64,000 nt of DNA from Rhodospirillaceae bacterium. GTDB taxonomy: Bacteria > Pseudomonadota > Alphaproteobacteria > Bin65. A model generated the notes under the pieces. The model had not been told where the DNA came from, did no database searches, and saw nothing but the letters and a program-made list of their open reading frames with translations. The stretch lies in NCBI GenBank assembly GCA_028819475.1, contig JAPPLJ010000025.1, forward strand, positions 62,001 to 126,000, written 5' to 3'. Below, piece by piece: positions 9,241-20,722 of the stretch (its first letter is position 1; each line of letters begins with the position of its first letter). The position numbers and the translations under genes were made by a program.

Positions 9241-10172
9241 TCAGGATTTTCCGAGCAGCCGGGCGAGCAGATCGTCGAGCTGTTCGAGGGATGCGTAGCG
9301 GATCGCGACCTGGCCGCCGGGGCCCTTGTGGTCGATCGCGACGCCCAGGCCCAGACGCGCCTCCAGTTCGCGTTCGAGGGCCAGCGTATCGGCATCCTTC
9401 CCGTCCGGCGGCGCGGTCCGGCCAGCGGAACGCTTCGCGGATTTCCGGCGGCCCGATTGCGCCAGCCGTTCGGCCTGGCGCACCGACAGGCCGTCTTCGG
9501 CGATTGTTGCAGCAAGGGCATCCGGATCGTCGGCGGACAGCAGCGCCCGGGCATGGCCGGCGGTCAGGGCGGCGGAATCGAGCAATCGCTTCACCCCGTC
9601 GCTCAGGTTGAGCAGGCGGAGGCTGTTGGCGACATGGCTGCGGCTCCTGCCGACGATCTTGGCCAGCGCCTCCTGGGTATAGCCGAATTCGGCGATCAGC
9701 CGGCTGTAACCCTCGGACTCTTCCAGGGGCGTCAGGTCCTGGCGCTGGACATTTTCGACAATGGCGGCTTCGAGCGTCTCCCGGTCGGACAAATCGTGAA
9801 CAATTGCCGGAATGTCGTGCAGGCCGGCGCGTTGCGCGGCCAGCCAGCGCCGCTCGCCGGCAACGAGCTCCCAGCATCCCGCCTCATCGGGGTGGCGCCG
9901 CACGAGGACCGGCTGAAGCACGCCTTTCTCGCCGATTGACGCCGCGAGGGCCTGCAACTCTTCCTCGCCGAAATTGCGGCGCGGCTGAAACTTTCCCGGC
10001 CGGACATCGCCGATCGGCAGCCGGTGGACGCTTTCACCCGCCGCGCCAGGCGGCGCCCCGGGTGGTTCCGGCGTTTCCCGCTGGGCCCGGCCCGGCTCCT
10101 GCGCAAGCCCCTCGCTGCCGAGCAGCGCGTCGAGGCCGCGTCCCAGGCCGCGGCGGCGGCTTCCGCCCTCAT

Positions 10173-10176
<4 letters not shown>
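9241..10176 (-). CDS. parB: chromosome partitioning protein ParB
   Basis: A 311-aa ParB/Spo0J protein that binds parS and slides as a CTP-dependent clamp. The N-terminus, RRRGLGRGLDALLG, is the usual ParA-contact segment. The CTPase domain shows QPRRNF at about 64-69 and the GERRWLAAQRAG box at about 107-118. A helix-turn-helix follows (about 165-190) in a region containing FGYTQEALAKIVGRSRSHV. A low-complexity linker and a C-terminal dimerisation domain ending LLARLLGKS complete it. Its ATG overlaps the parA stop (ATGA), so the two are translationally coupled. Two perfect parS sites lie 1.4 and 3.5 kb away. Confidence 0.98.
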
Positions 10177-11034
<858 letters not shown>

Positions 11035-11048
<14 letters not shown>

Positions 11049-11682
11049 GGGCGATCCTTTCAATGCTCAGCAGGCGTCCGCCCGGATGGGTGACGCTGTC
11101 GAATTGCGTGATCGCCATTTTCCAACATTTAGTAGCTGAAATCAATTCTTTCTCAACATTTTGTCCCTTGAGGAGCAAAAACTGCGGGTTATCCACAGAC
11201 CAGCCGCTCGCCAGATCGAGCAGGTCCGGCAGCGGCGCCAGCGCCCGGGCGGTCACGACATCCGCTTCCGGCCGCGCCGGGCCCCGCGTGACGTCTTCGA
11301 TGCGCGCGGCGAGCACCGCGACATCGGCCGACAACTCCGCCGCCGTTGCCGAAAGAAACGCAGCCTTCCGCGTATCGGCTTCGATCAGCGTCACGTCCAG
11401 GTCCGGCCGCAGCAGCTTCAGGACCAGGCCGGGAAATCCCGCGCCGCTGCCGAGGTCGACGACGCGGCGCGCGCCCTTGCGCAGATGGACGGCGAGCTGG
11501 GCGCTGTCGGCGAAATGGCGCCGCCAGATATCGTCCAGCGTCGACGCCCCGACCAGGTTGATCCGGCGCTGCCAGCGACGCAGCGCCGTTTCGTAGCGGA
11601 CGAACCGCGCGCATGTTTCACGTGAAACACCGAACGCGGCGGCGAAGTCCTCCGGCCCGTAGCCGGTCCTGGGTCCGGGCAT
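11035..11682 (-). CDS. rsmG: 16S rRNA (guanine-N7) methyltransferase RsmG
   Basis: A 215-aa SAM-dependent methyltransferase (GidB) that makes m7G527 in 16S rRNA. The SAM motif VVDLGSGAGFPG is at about 74-85, with family motifs RRINLVG, WRRHFADS and FLLLKGQN in their normal places. It starts 37 nt after the mnmG stop and overlaps the parA start. Codons 19-23 are written inside a perfect parS sequence at 11614-11629, and an exact DnaA-box match lies at 11189-11197, so the gene body also carries replication and segregation signals. Confidence 0.97.
11189..11197 (+). other. exact DnaA-box match inside rsmG
   Basis: The nonamer TTATCCACA matches the DnaA consensus exactly and falls in the 3' part of rsmG, where it encodes part of SVDNPQ on the other strand. 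One exact match could arise by chance or from codon needs. It is one of only two exact copies I found in the window; the other is at 59710-59718. Confidence 0.4.
11614..11629. other. parS site within rsmG
   Basis: A perfect 16-bp parS palindrome, TGTTTCACGTGAAACA, identical to the Spo0J/ParB consensus. It is read through as codons for VSRET near the RsmG N-terminus. It lies about 0.6 kb upstream of parA and 1.4 kb upstream of parB, in the same operon. Confidence 0.96.
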
Positions 11683-11719
11683 TACCGGGCGCGGGACCGG
11701 GCGCGGGCGACGCGGCCGT

Positions 11720-13603
<1,884 letters not shown>

Positions 13604-13685
13604 TGCACCGCCGGCCGCGGAGTCAAGGACGGCGGCCGGTCCGACGCCGCGCCGCCGGCCGGGCCCGGACCACTGTCCGCCGCCC

Positions 13686-13701
13686 TGTTTCACGTGAAAC
13701 A
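13686..13701. other. parS site upstream of mnmG
   Basis: A second perfect copy of TGTTTCACGTGAAACA, intergenic, 82 bp upstream of the mnmG start and about 2.1 kb from the parS inside rsmG. The two sites bracket mnmG and are the likely nucleation points for ParB in this region. Confidence 0.96.
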
Positions 13702-13732
13702 CGGCCCGGCGGCGTCCTTCGACGCCATCGAA

Positions 13733-13752
13733 AATGTCATGAAATGTCATGA
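13733..13752. repeat. tandem AATGTCATGA repeat with dispersed copies
   Basis: Two head-to-tail copies of the 10-mer AATGTCATGA occupy 13733-13742 and 13743-13752. A third copy is at 14157-14166. A related TTGTCATGATC lies near 14277-14287. Three of the copies extend to GTCATGATC. The spacing and the position close to parS suggest a binding site, but no regulator is known for it. Confidence 0.6.
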
Positions 13753-14022
13753 TCCGCCGCCCCCGGCCGGCCCGGCTCACCAAGACAGACCGGTCTATAT
13801 TCTTGCATTTTTTTCGCCCCCGAGCCGCTTTCCCGGCCAAAAATCCGCAGAAATCCACCATTCCCGCCAGACGGCCGCGCGCAAGCGGCGAAGTCCTGTG
13901 CATAATTTCCCAGATCGCCACCATCAGACGGCCACGCGAATGGGGCAGCAAGGCCGCGGCGCCGGCGGGGCGGTTTTCGGCAAGCGTCGCGATTCGTCAT
14001 GTCCGGCATTTCCGCTCTTCTT

Positions 14023-14120
14023 GCCGCCCCGGACCCGATCCGGGCCCAAGTGACGACCCGAACGGCATCAGCCTGCGGGCCCTGGGCCCCGGATCGTCGC
14101 TGCGCTCCGTCCGGGGCGGC
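14023..14120. repeat. intergenic palindrome family 1, copy A
   Basis: Begins GCCGCCCCGGAC and ends GTCCGGGGCGGC, with inner arms GATCCGGGCCC and GGGCCCCGGATC around a variable centre. One of six copies in the window; the others are at 15895, 18353, 24133, 32673 and 38841. The right arm carries the extra block GTCGCTGCGCTCC common to the family. Confidence 0.85.
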
Positions 14121-14319
14121 ACAGGGGAGTGGCGGTGAGTCCGGAATGTGTCAGGAAATGTCATGATCCGTCATGTTGCTCCGTTTTCTGCCAAATTCCG
14201 GGCCTCAATGTGCCCCTCCCGCAAGGGAAAGGGGTTCGAGCGGCGCCCTTGGGGGATGCGCTGCAATGTCCTGTTTTGTCATGATCGGCCGCGATCAGCC
14301 GTCCGCTTCGCCCCAACCC

Positions 14320-14440
14320 GTCATTCCGACCGGAGCCGCCCACAGGGCGGTGAAGCGGAGGCATCTCGGCGCGATATCCTGGATCCTGTTGTCGGGATCG
14401 AGCCGAGATTCCTCCACTCGCTTCGCTCGGTCGGAATGAC
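14320..14440. repeat. intergenic palindrome family 2 (GTCATTCCGACC arms)
   Basis: Outer arms GTCATTCCGACC at 14320-14331 and GGTCGGAATGAC at 14429-14440 are perfect reverse complements. Inner segments (GGCATCTCGGC and GCCGAGATTCC) also pair in part. The RNA would fold into a long hairpin. Only one copy lies in this window. Confidence 0.75.
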
Positions 14441-14520
14441 GGCGTGGGGATTGCGCCCGGTCGCGATGACGGTCGAAGGGACGGGCGGTTGGGAAAACGG
14501 CGGTGACGGGACGGGAAAGC

Positions 14521-15717
14521 TCACGGTCCGGCAGGAGCCGCCGGCTCGCCCGCGGGGCCGGCCGGCGCAAGGCCGGCATCGCGGCCGGGCGCGCGGTCCA
14601 TTGCCCCGATCTCGGCCTGGGCGGCGGCGAACCAGTCGTCCTCGGGTGCGGCCGGCGGTTCGTCTTCCGGATCGTGCATCGCGTCGTCCGCCGGGGCCTG
14701 CGCCGCCTCTTCCGGCGCCGGATCGCCCCCGGCCGGTTCGTCCGCCGGTTCGTCCGCGGAGCCGGCCGGCGATTCGGCGGGCGGCGATTCGGCGTAACGC
14801 GCCTTGATTTCCTCGTCGATTGCCAGTTCCGCCTCGCTCCACGGGTCTGTCGGCCGGTCGCCGGCACGCATATCCTGCATCCAGAAGCTCTCGGACAGGT
14901 CGACTTGCGCATCGTCGCCCGGCTGGAGGTCCGGGCCGGTCCGCGGCACCGGGAGCCCGCCGCGCGCGTAGCGGTCTTCCGGCGGATCGTCGGCCACCGG
15001 CCCGGCTTCCGGCGCGGCGTCCGCCACGGCCTGCAACACGGTCGGCCTCGGCGCGGTTACGAGCGCGCGCCCGAGCGCCCGGCGGTCTTCGATGGCGTTC
15101 TCAAGAATCCGGTCGGCTTCCGCTTCGGGTCCGGCGTCGGCACTGAGCTCCGGCACCGGCAGGCCGGCGGCGATCCGGCGGCGCGCACGCTCGCGCTCCG
15201 CCCGGTCCCGCCCCAGGCGCACCGCGCCGGCCAGCGGCCCGTCCGGCAGGCCGATCCCCGCGGTGGCGTCGAGGTCGGCATCCGGCGTGCCCAGTTCGCC
15301 GAACTCGTCCTCGCAGGGCACCGGCCACAGCGCGCCCCGGTTGGCCTCGCCCCCGCCGCCCAGGCCCGAAAGCGCCTCCTGCTTCCGGATGACCAGATAC
15401 ATGAGCCAGGCCGAACCCCGGGCGGCGGCCGCATCCCAGGCCTGTTCGAGGCGCGCCAGCAGGATCCGCGCCTCCGCCCGCTCCGCCTCGCGCCAGAGCA
15501 TGCGGATCTGGCGCACCCGCGCGACGATATGGGGCCGCTGCAGCAGCGCGTGGCCGGTCTGCCGCGCCGAGGCCGGGGCATAGCCGGACCGGCGCGCGGC
15601 ATCGGCGGCGTTGCCGGTCGCCACGAAATGCCGGCAGAAGGCCTCCTGCCGGCTCGACAGGACGGGATAGCGCTCCTCCACCGGATCAATCTCAGGCACT
15701 GGATAGGGATGCGTCAT
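14521..15717 (-). CDS. terminase small-subunit-like DNA-binding protein
   Basis: A 398-aa protein from ATG 15717, which has AGAGGA seven bases upstream. Residues 19-72 resemble the helix-turn-helix of phage terminase small subunits (SSRQEAFCRHF, then [21 protein letters not shown] and HIVARVRQI). The rest is unlike phage proteins: a helical middle, then an acidic Pro/Ala/Glu-rich tail from about residue 230. No large terminase, portal or capsid gene is nearby. It may be a domesticated DNA-binding protein. It sits alone between the conserved genes mnmG and mnmE, behind a promoter region much richer in A+T than its surroundings. Confidence 0.75.
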   Translation of the reverse strand: MTHPYPVPEIDPVEERYPVLSSRQEAFCRHFVATGNAADAARRSGYAPASARQTGHALLQRPHIVARVRQIRMLWREAERAEARILLARLEQAWDAAAARGSAWLMYLVIRKQEALSGLGGGGEANRGALWPVPCEDEFGELGTPDADLDATAGIGLPDGPLAGAVRLGRDRAERERARRRIAAGLPVPELSADAGPEAEADRILENAIEDRRALGRALVTAPRPTVLQAVADAAPEAGPVADDPPEDRYARGGLPVPRTGPDLQPGDDAQVDLSESFWMQDMRAGDRPTDPWSEAELAIDEEIKARYAESPPAESPAGSADEPADEPAGGDPAPEEAAQAPADDAMHDPEDEPPAAPEDDWFAAAQAEIGAMDRAPGRDAGLAPAGPAGEPAAPAGP

Positions 15718-15736
15718 GATAATCCTCTGATTTTCG

Positions 15737-15783
15737 CTGTTTGTTCTATATCGGTAAGTACGCACTGTTTCCTATATTGTCAA
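15737..15783 (-). promoter_or_regulatory. candidate promoter with direct repeats, terminase-like gene
   Basis: On the minus strand a perfect -35 hexamer TTGACA (15778-15783) is followed after 17 bp by a weak -10, TACTTA (15755-15760). Two direct repeats, ATATAGGAAACAG (15765-15777) and ATATAGAACAAACAG (15737-15751), start 26 bp apart and flank the -10. This suggests a repressor operator, possibly for the gene's own helix-turn-helix protein. Confidence 0.5.
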
Positions 15784-15894
15784 GTATAATTTCTTTGATC
15801 AGGTAACAAAGTGCGCTGAAGCCCCGCCCCTTGAGGAATCCTCTGCGAAACGCCGCCCGGTGGGCGGCACAATCCTGCGTGCACCTTCATCCTT

Positions 15895-15998
15895 GCCGCC
15901 CCGGACGCCCCGGAGGGGCGATCCGGGGACCAGAGCCGACCCGAAAGCCTTCGGCCTGCGACTCTGGTCCCCGGATCGTCGCTCCGCTCCGTCCGGGG
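15895..15998. repeat. intergenic palindrome family 1, copy B
   Basis: Starts GCCGCCCCGGAC, ends GTCCGGGG, with inner arms GATCCGGGGACCAGAG and CTCTGGTCCCCGGATC. It fills much of the 411-bp gap (15718-16128) between the terminase-like gene and the secreted Cys-rich protein gene; nothing else in that gap is recognised apart from the candidate promoter. Confidence 0.85.
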
Positions 15999-16128
15999 AA
16001 GCAATAGAGGGCGGCTGGTGGGCCGTGCACGCCTGCGGCGTTCGCCGTTCGACGGCGCCGTTGCACGACGCGCGCCGATACCGCTACGGTTGCCGCAGCG
16101 GGAATGCGCCGATCGATTGACACGGAAG

Positions 16129-16977
16129 ATGAAGATGCTGCGAATCTGCGCCGCGCTGTCTGCGGCTCTGCTGGTTCCGGGGATGGCCTCCGCCAAGGAG
16201 TTGAAGCCGAAATTCGGCGATATCGACGGCGTCTACTACACCGACGTTGCCGAGAACCGCGAGGCCTGCCGGCAGGCGGTCCAGCGCAAAATTTACCTGT
16301 GCAGCCAGAACACGAGCTTCGTGAGCAACACGGAGGACCGGAAATATCCGGGCTGCCTGCCGCTCTTCCGGCGGCAGGCCGGGATCTGCGCGGACCATTT
16401 CCGCAGCGAGGCGTACAAGTGCCAGGGTGCCGGCTCCGTGCGGATCGCGGACTTCACCGGCTTCGCCTGCACGGTGACGGCGACCGTCGTCGAAGAGGGC
16501 GACGAGCCGGAGCGCCGCGAGCCGGAGGGCGGGACGGGCGCCCGGGAGCCGGCGCAGCAGGACCGCGGCGCGGTGGCGGGCCTGTCGCCGAAATGCGCGG
16601 GAATGGGCAAGGGCGCGAAGTGCTGGCAGGAGCTCGCCAACAGGCGTCGCTGCTACATATACAACCGCTTCAACGTTCCATCCGTACCGTTCACCTGGTC
16701 GGGCGCCTGTGAAGGCGGCGTCGCCGCCGGGCGGGGTACGCTAGTCCGGAAGAATCCCCGCTACTCCAATGAAGGCACAGGCAATCTCATGCGCGGCAAG
16801 AAGCACGGCCGGTGGGTCGAGCGCACCCGCGGGAGTAAGGCCTGGGACAAGGTAGTCTGGGAAATCGATTATGCGAATGGCGTGTATCACGGCCAAGTGG
16901 TCAGCCGCGAGGGCAGTTTTTGTCTGGTTACCCGGTACAGCCATGGGAAGAAGACATCCAAAACCAAGCCCTGCTGA
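16129..16977 (+). CDS. secreted cysteine-rich protein with MORN-like C-terminus
   Basis: A 282-aa protein from ATG 16129; ATG 16135 is an alternative, and GGAAG precedes both. A signal peptide of about 22 residues ends GMASA. The mature part has 12 cysteines, most in the first two thirds, with an acidic Glu/Arg/Pro/Gly-rich linker at about 125-150. The C-terminal 90 residues show spaced glycines and aromatics like MORN repeats: WSGACEGGVAAGRGTL, GNLMRGKKHGRWVER and YANGVYHGQVV. I do not recognise a named family. A periplasmic or extracellular, disulfide-bonded location is likely. It stands alone on the plus strand and converges on mnmE 22 nt away. Confidence 0.8.
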   Translation: MKMLRICAALSAALLVPGMASAKELKPKFGDIDGVYYTDVAENREACRQAVQRKIYLCSQNTSFVSNTEDRKYPGCLPLFRRQAGICADHFRSEAYKCQGAGSVRIADFTGFACTVTATVVEEGDEPERREPEGGTGAREPAQQDRGAVAGLSPKCAGMGKGAKCWQELANRRRCYIYNRFNVPSVPFTWSGACEGGVAAGRGTLVRKNPRYSNEGTGNLMRGKKHGRWVERTRGSKAWDKVVWEIDYANGVYHGQVVSREGSFCLVTRYSHGKKTSKTKPC

Positions 16978-16999
16978 CCGCGCCGCGGCCCCCGCGTGC

Positions 17000-18322
17000 C
17001 TATTTCCCGATGCAGAAATCCCGGAAGATCAGGTCGAGCAGGTCCTCGACGTCGGTGCGGCCGATCAGCCGGTCCATGGCGCGCAGCGCAAGGCGCAGGT
17101 CTTCGGCGGTGAGTTCCGCCCCGGTGGCGGCGAGCGCGCGCTCCAGCGCGGCTGACGCGTCCTCCAGGCATTGCCGATGGCGCAGCCGGGTCAGCGCCGG
17201 GTGTTCGGCCGCGCCCATCGCCGCCGTCACCCGGTCTTCGATCGCCGCCAGCAGCCGGCCGATGCCGTCGCCGGTGCGGGCGCTGACGCCGAGCGGCACA
17301 TCCGGCGGCGCGGGCGCGAGATCGGTCTTGTTGGCAACGGTCAGCACCCGGTCCGGACCCGCCCCGACATCCGCCGACGGCCCGGCGGCGGGCGCCGAGG
17401 CGTCGACGACGTGGAGCACCAGATCGGCATTGCCGGCCTGGAACCGGGCGCGGGCCATGCCCTCCCGTTCGATATCCCCGGCGGTTTCGTCGTCCCGCAG
17501 CCCGGCCGTATCGGCGAAGATGACGGCGTAGCCGGCGAGATCGGCCCGCACCTCGATCACGTCGCGCGTCGTGCCCGCGGTTTCGGCGACGATGGCGACG
17601 TCGCGCTGCGCGAGCCGGTTGAGCAGTGACGACTTGCCGACATTGGGCGCGCCGACGATGGCGACCCGGTAGCCCTCGCGCACCATGCGGCCGCGGTCCG
17701 GCGCGGCGAGCCAGCCGGCCAGCCCGGCGGCGACCGCTTCGACCGCGGGCCGGACCTGCGCCGCCAGGTCGTTCGGCAGCGCCTCGTCGGGAAAGTCGAT
17801 CGCCGCCTCGAGCCAGGCCAGGCTGCGGCGCAGCTGCGCGCCCCAGTCGGCGCAGCGCTCCGCGAACGCGCCGTCCATCTGGCGCTGGGCCTGGACGCGC
17901 TGGGCCTCGGTCTCGGCGTCGATCAGGTCGGCCAGCCCCTCGGCCTCCGACAGGTCCATCCGGCCGTTCTCGAAGGCGCGGCGGGTGAATTCGCCGGGCT
18001 CGGCGGGGCGGACGCCGTCGAGGGCGCACAGGACCGACAGCAGCCTGCCGACGACCGCCGGGCTGCCGTGGACCTGGAATTCCGCGACATCCTCGCCGGT
18101 GACCGAGCCCGGACCGGGTAGCCAGAGCACGAGCCCGCTGTCGACGGTTTCGCCCGCCGCGCCGTCGCGCAGTACGCGCAATGCCGCCCGGCGCGGCGGC
18201 ACGTCGGCGCCGGCGAGATGCCGGATACAGGCCGCCGCGCCCGGCCCCGACGCCCGGATCACCGCGATCCCGGCCTTCCCCGCCCCCGACGACAGGGCGA
18301 CGATGGTGTCCCGCGGAGTCAT
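17000..18322 (-). CDS. mnmE: tRNA modification GTPase MnmE
   Basis: A 440-aa potassium-dependent GTPase (TrmE) that works with MnmG on wobble uridines. The N-terminal tetrahydrofolate-binding domain runs to about 115. A helical domain holds the inserted G domain (about 215-365), with GAPNVGKSS, a DTAGL element and NKTD. The C-terminus is FCIGK, retaining the conserved Cys (C437). The ATG at 18322 fits the family N-terminus DTIVALSSGAGKAGIAVIR. The gene is leftward, 266 bp from the divergent DUF255 gene, with a family 1 palindrome between them. Confidence 0.98.
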   Translation of the reverse strand: MTPRDTIVALSSGAGKAGIAVIRASGPGAAACIRHLAGADVPPRRAALRVLRDGAAGETVDSGLVLWLPGPGSVTGEDVAEFQVHGSPAVVGRLLSVLCALDGVRPAEPGEFTRRAFENGRMDLSEAEGLADLIDAETEAQRVQAQRQMDGAFAERCADWGAQLRRSLAWLEAAIDFPDEALPNDLAAQVRPAVEAVAAGLAGWLAAPDRGRMVREGYRVAIVGAPNVGKSSLLNRLAQRDVAIVAETAGTTRDVIEVRADLAGYAVIFADTAGLRDDETAGDIEREGMARARFQAGNADLVLHVVDASAPAAGPSADVGAGPDRVLTVANKTDLAPAPPDVPLGVSARTGDGIGRLLAAIEDRVTAAMGAAEHPALTRLRHRQCLEDASAALERALAATGAELTAEDLRLALRAMDRLIGRTDVEDLLDLIFRDFCIGK

Positions 18323-18352
18323 GGTTGAGCGGCGGTGCCAAAAAACAACGAT

Positions 18353-18447
18353 GCCGCCCCGGACTTGATCCGGGGCCCAGGGCCGCCCCGTGCGTCCGTG
18401 CCGGGCGGCTCTGGTCCCCGGATCGTCGCTGCGCTCCGTCCGGGGCG
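18353..18447. repeat. intergenic palindrome family 1, copy C
   Basis: Starts GCCGCCCCGGAC with inner TTGATCCGGGGCCCAGG and ends GTCCGGGGC after the GTCGCTGCGCTCC block. It sits between two divergent genes (mnmE and the DUF255 gene), so it cannot be a shared terminator here. Confidence 0.85.
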
Positions 18448-18588
18448 ACAATTTTGCGTTATTCGAAGATACAGCGCTGCCATCCCGCATTCCCGCAGTC
18501 TGTCGCCCCCCAACATTGCCGGCGGCCGTTCCGCTACACCATATAGGCCGGACGCATCCCGCGCCCGCTTTCGCTGCCGACCGCCGCC

Positions 18589-20649
18589 ATGACCGCACCC
18601 GACCCTGCCGCCACCAACGCCCTCGGCGACGAGACCAGCCCCTATCTGCTGCAGCACAGGGACAATCCGGTGCACTGGCAGCCCTGGTCCGACGCGGCCT
18701 TTGCGGCGGCGAAGCGCGACGGCAAGCCGGTGCTGCTCTCGATCGGCTATTCGGCCTGCCACTGGTGCCACGTCATGGCCCATGAGAGCTTCGAGGACGA
18801 CGGCATCGCTGCGGCAATGAACCGCGACTTCGTCAACATCAAGGTCGACCGGGAGGAGCGGCCGGACGTCGACCAGATCTACCAGCACGCCCTGGCCCTG
18901 CTCGGCGAACAGGGCGGCTGGCCGCTCACCATGTTCCTGACCGCGGAGCGGGAGCCCTTCTGGGGCGGCACCTATTTCCCGCCCGAGGACCGCTGGGGCC
19001 GGCCCGGCTTTCCGCGGGTGCTCGACCGCATCGCGGCGATCTATCGCGACGAGGGCGACAAGGTGCGCGCCAACGCTGACACGCTGACATCCGCGCTCGC
19101 CGGCCTCGGCGTCAACCAGCCCGGCGGCGCGATCGCGCGCCAGACATTCCTCCAGGTCGCCGATTTCCTGCTCAGCCGGATGGACAACACCCATGGCGGC
19201 CTCGCCGGCGCGCCGAAGTTCCCGCAATGCGCCCTGTTCGACCTGATCTGGCGCGCGTACGCCGAGACCGGCAACCCGCAATACCGCAATGCCGTGCTGC
19301 TGCTGCTCGACCGCATGTCCCAGGGCGGCATCTACGACCATCTCGGCGGCGGCTATGCGCGCTATTCCACCGACATGTTCTGGCTCGCGCCGCATTTCGA
19401 GAAGATGCTCTACGACAATGCGCAGATTCTCGAACTCCTCGCCCACGCCTGGGCCGAGACCGGCGCCGACCTCTACCGCATCCGCGCCGACGAGACCGTG
19501 GCCTGGCTGACCCGGGAAATGCTTATCGAGGGCCGGGCCTTCGCCAGCGCGCTCGACGCCGACAGCGAGGGCGAGGAGGGCAAGTTCTACGTCTGGTCGC
19601 GCGCCGGGATCGAGGAGCTGCTGGGCGGCGACGCCGAGGCCTTCTGCGAGGCCTACGACGTGTCCGCGGACGGCAACTGGGAAGGCAAGGTCATCCTCAA
19701 CCGCTCCCAGCGGCCGATGCTGGGCGACGCCGGGCACGAGGCGATGCTCGAGCGCTGCCGGGCCGTGCTGCTCGACGCGCGCGCGGGGCGGCCGCGGCCC
19801 GGCCTGGACGACAAGGTGCTGGCCGACTGGAACGGCTACATGATCCACGCCCTGGCGCTGGCCGGGGCGATCATGGACCGGCCGGCCTGGATCGAACTGG
19901 CGGCGGGCGCCTTCGATTTCGTGCTGGACGAGATGACCCTCGATAAGGACTCGGGTGGCGACCGGCTGATCCACAGTTGGCGTGCCGGACGGGCGGCCCA
20001 TCCCGCGACCGCCGAGGACTATGCCAGCCTGATCCGCGCCGCGCTCACCCTGTTCGAGGCGACCGGCGAAGAGCGCTACCTGGCGCAGGCCCGGCGCTGG
20101 ACCGACACGATCGACCGGCATTTCCTCGATTCTGCCGGCGGGGGCTATTTCCTGGCGGCCGACGACGTGCCGGGCCTCATCGTGCGCGCCAAGTCCGTGC
20201 ACGACAACGCAACGCCGTCGTCCAACGGGCTGATGGTGCACAATCTCGCCCGCCTCGGCCTGCTCGCCGGCGATACGGCGCTGCTCGAGCGCGCCGACGC
20301 GCTGGTGCGGGCCTTTTCGGGCGAACTCAACCGCAACGCGCTGGCGGCCCCGCTGCTTGCCAGCGGCGCGCGACTGCTGGAAACCGCGCTGCAGACCGTG
20401 GTGGTCGGCCCGGCGGACGATCCGGACACGCAAGCGCTGGTCCGGGCGGCCTGGCAGGCTGCGGCGCCGGCGCGGGTCTTCCGCCGGATCGATCCGCAGG
20501 ACAGGCTGCCGGACGGCCATCCGGCGCAGGGCAAGGGCCTCGCCGAAGGCCGGCCGGCGGCCTATGTCTGCCAGGGCATGACGTGCAGCCTGCCGATCGC
20601 CGACCCGGCGGCGCTGGCGGAGCGGCTGACGCAGCGCAGCCCGGCCTGA
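18589..20649 (+). CDS. thioredoxin-domain protein, DUF255/YyaL family
   Basis: A 686-aa protein of the family that includes bacterial YyaL and animal SPATA20. The N-terminal thioredoxin-like domain (about 10-170) carries CHWC at 57-60 within [11 protein letters not shown], and the family sequences [10 protein letters not shown] and [10 protein letters not shown] follow. The rest is an (alpha/alpha)-barrel like those of six-hairpin glycosidases, with [10 protein letters not shown] and NATPSSNGL. The molecular role is unknown; redox or mannosidase-like activities have been proposed for relatives. It opens a run of five rightward accessory genes between mnmE and rho. Confidence 0.93.
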   Translation: MTAPDPAATNALGDETSPYLLQHRDNPVHWQPWSDAAFAAAKRDGKPVLLSIGYSACHWCHVMAHESFEDDGIAAAMNRDFVNIKVDREERPDVDQIYQHALALLGEQGGWPLTMFLTAEREPFWGGTYFPPEDRWGRPGFPRVLDRIAAIYRDEGDKVRANADTLTSALAGLGVNQPGGAIARQTFLQVADFLLSRMDNTHGGLAGAPKFPQCALFDLIWRAYAETGNPQYRNAVLLLLDRMSQGGIYDHLGGGYARYSTDMFWLAPHFEKMLYDNAQILELLAHAWAETGADLYRIRADETVAWLTREMLIEGRAFASALDADSEGEEGKFYVWSRAGIEELLGGDAEAFCEAYDVSADGNWEGKVILNRSQRPMLGDAGHEAMLERCRAVLLDARAGRPRPGLDDKVLADWNGYMIHALALAGAIMDRPAWIELAAGAFDFVLDEMTLDKDSGGDRLIHSWRAGRAAHPATAEDYASLIRAALTLFEATGEERYLAQARRWTDTIDRHFLDSAGGGYFLAADDVPGLIVRAKSVHDNATPSSNGLMVHNLARLGLLAGDTALLERADALVRAFSGELNRNALAAPLLASGARLLETALQTVVVGPADDPDTQALVRAAWQAAAPARVFRRIDPQDRLPDGHPAQGKGLAEGRPAAYVCQGMTCSLPIADPAALAERLTQRSPA

Positions 20650-20722
20650 CGGCGGCGCCAGCCGCCTGACCGTCCGGCTGACCGACCGTTTGGCCGCGCA
20701 GGGGCGAACGAAACGGATTCCG

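Larger units (their letters stand above)
13604..14520. other. 917-bp gene-free region upstream of mnmG
   Basis: No convincing gene on either strand. The region holds a perfect parS (13686-13701), tandem and dispersed copies of a GTCATGATC-type motif, a 10-bp palindrome AGACCGGTCT at 13788-13797 beside a T-rich run, one palindrome of family 1 (14023-14120) and one of family 2 (14320-14440). It must contain the mnmG-rsmG-parAB promoter, but I cannot pick it with confidence. Confidence 0.7.

Noticed and set aside
14521-15717. Prophage or phage remnant
   Set aside because: Only a terminase small-subunit-like domain is present; no integrase, large terminase, capsid, tail or attachment-site duplication is seen.
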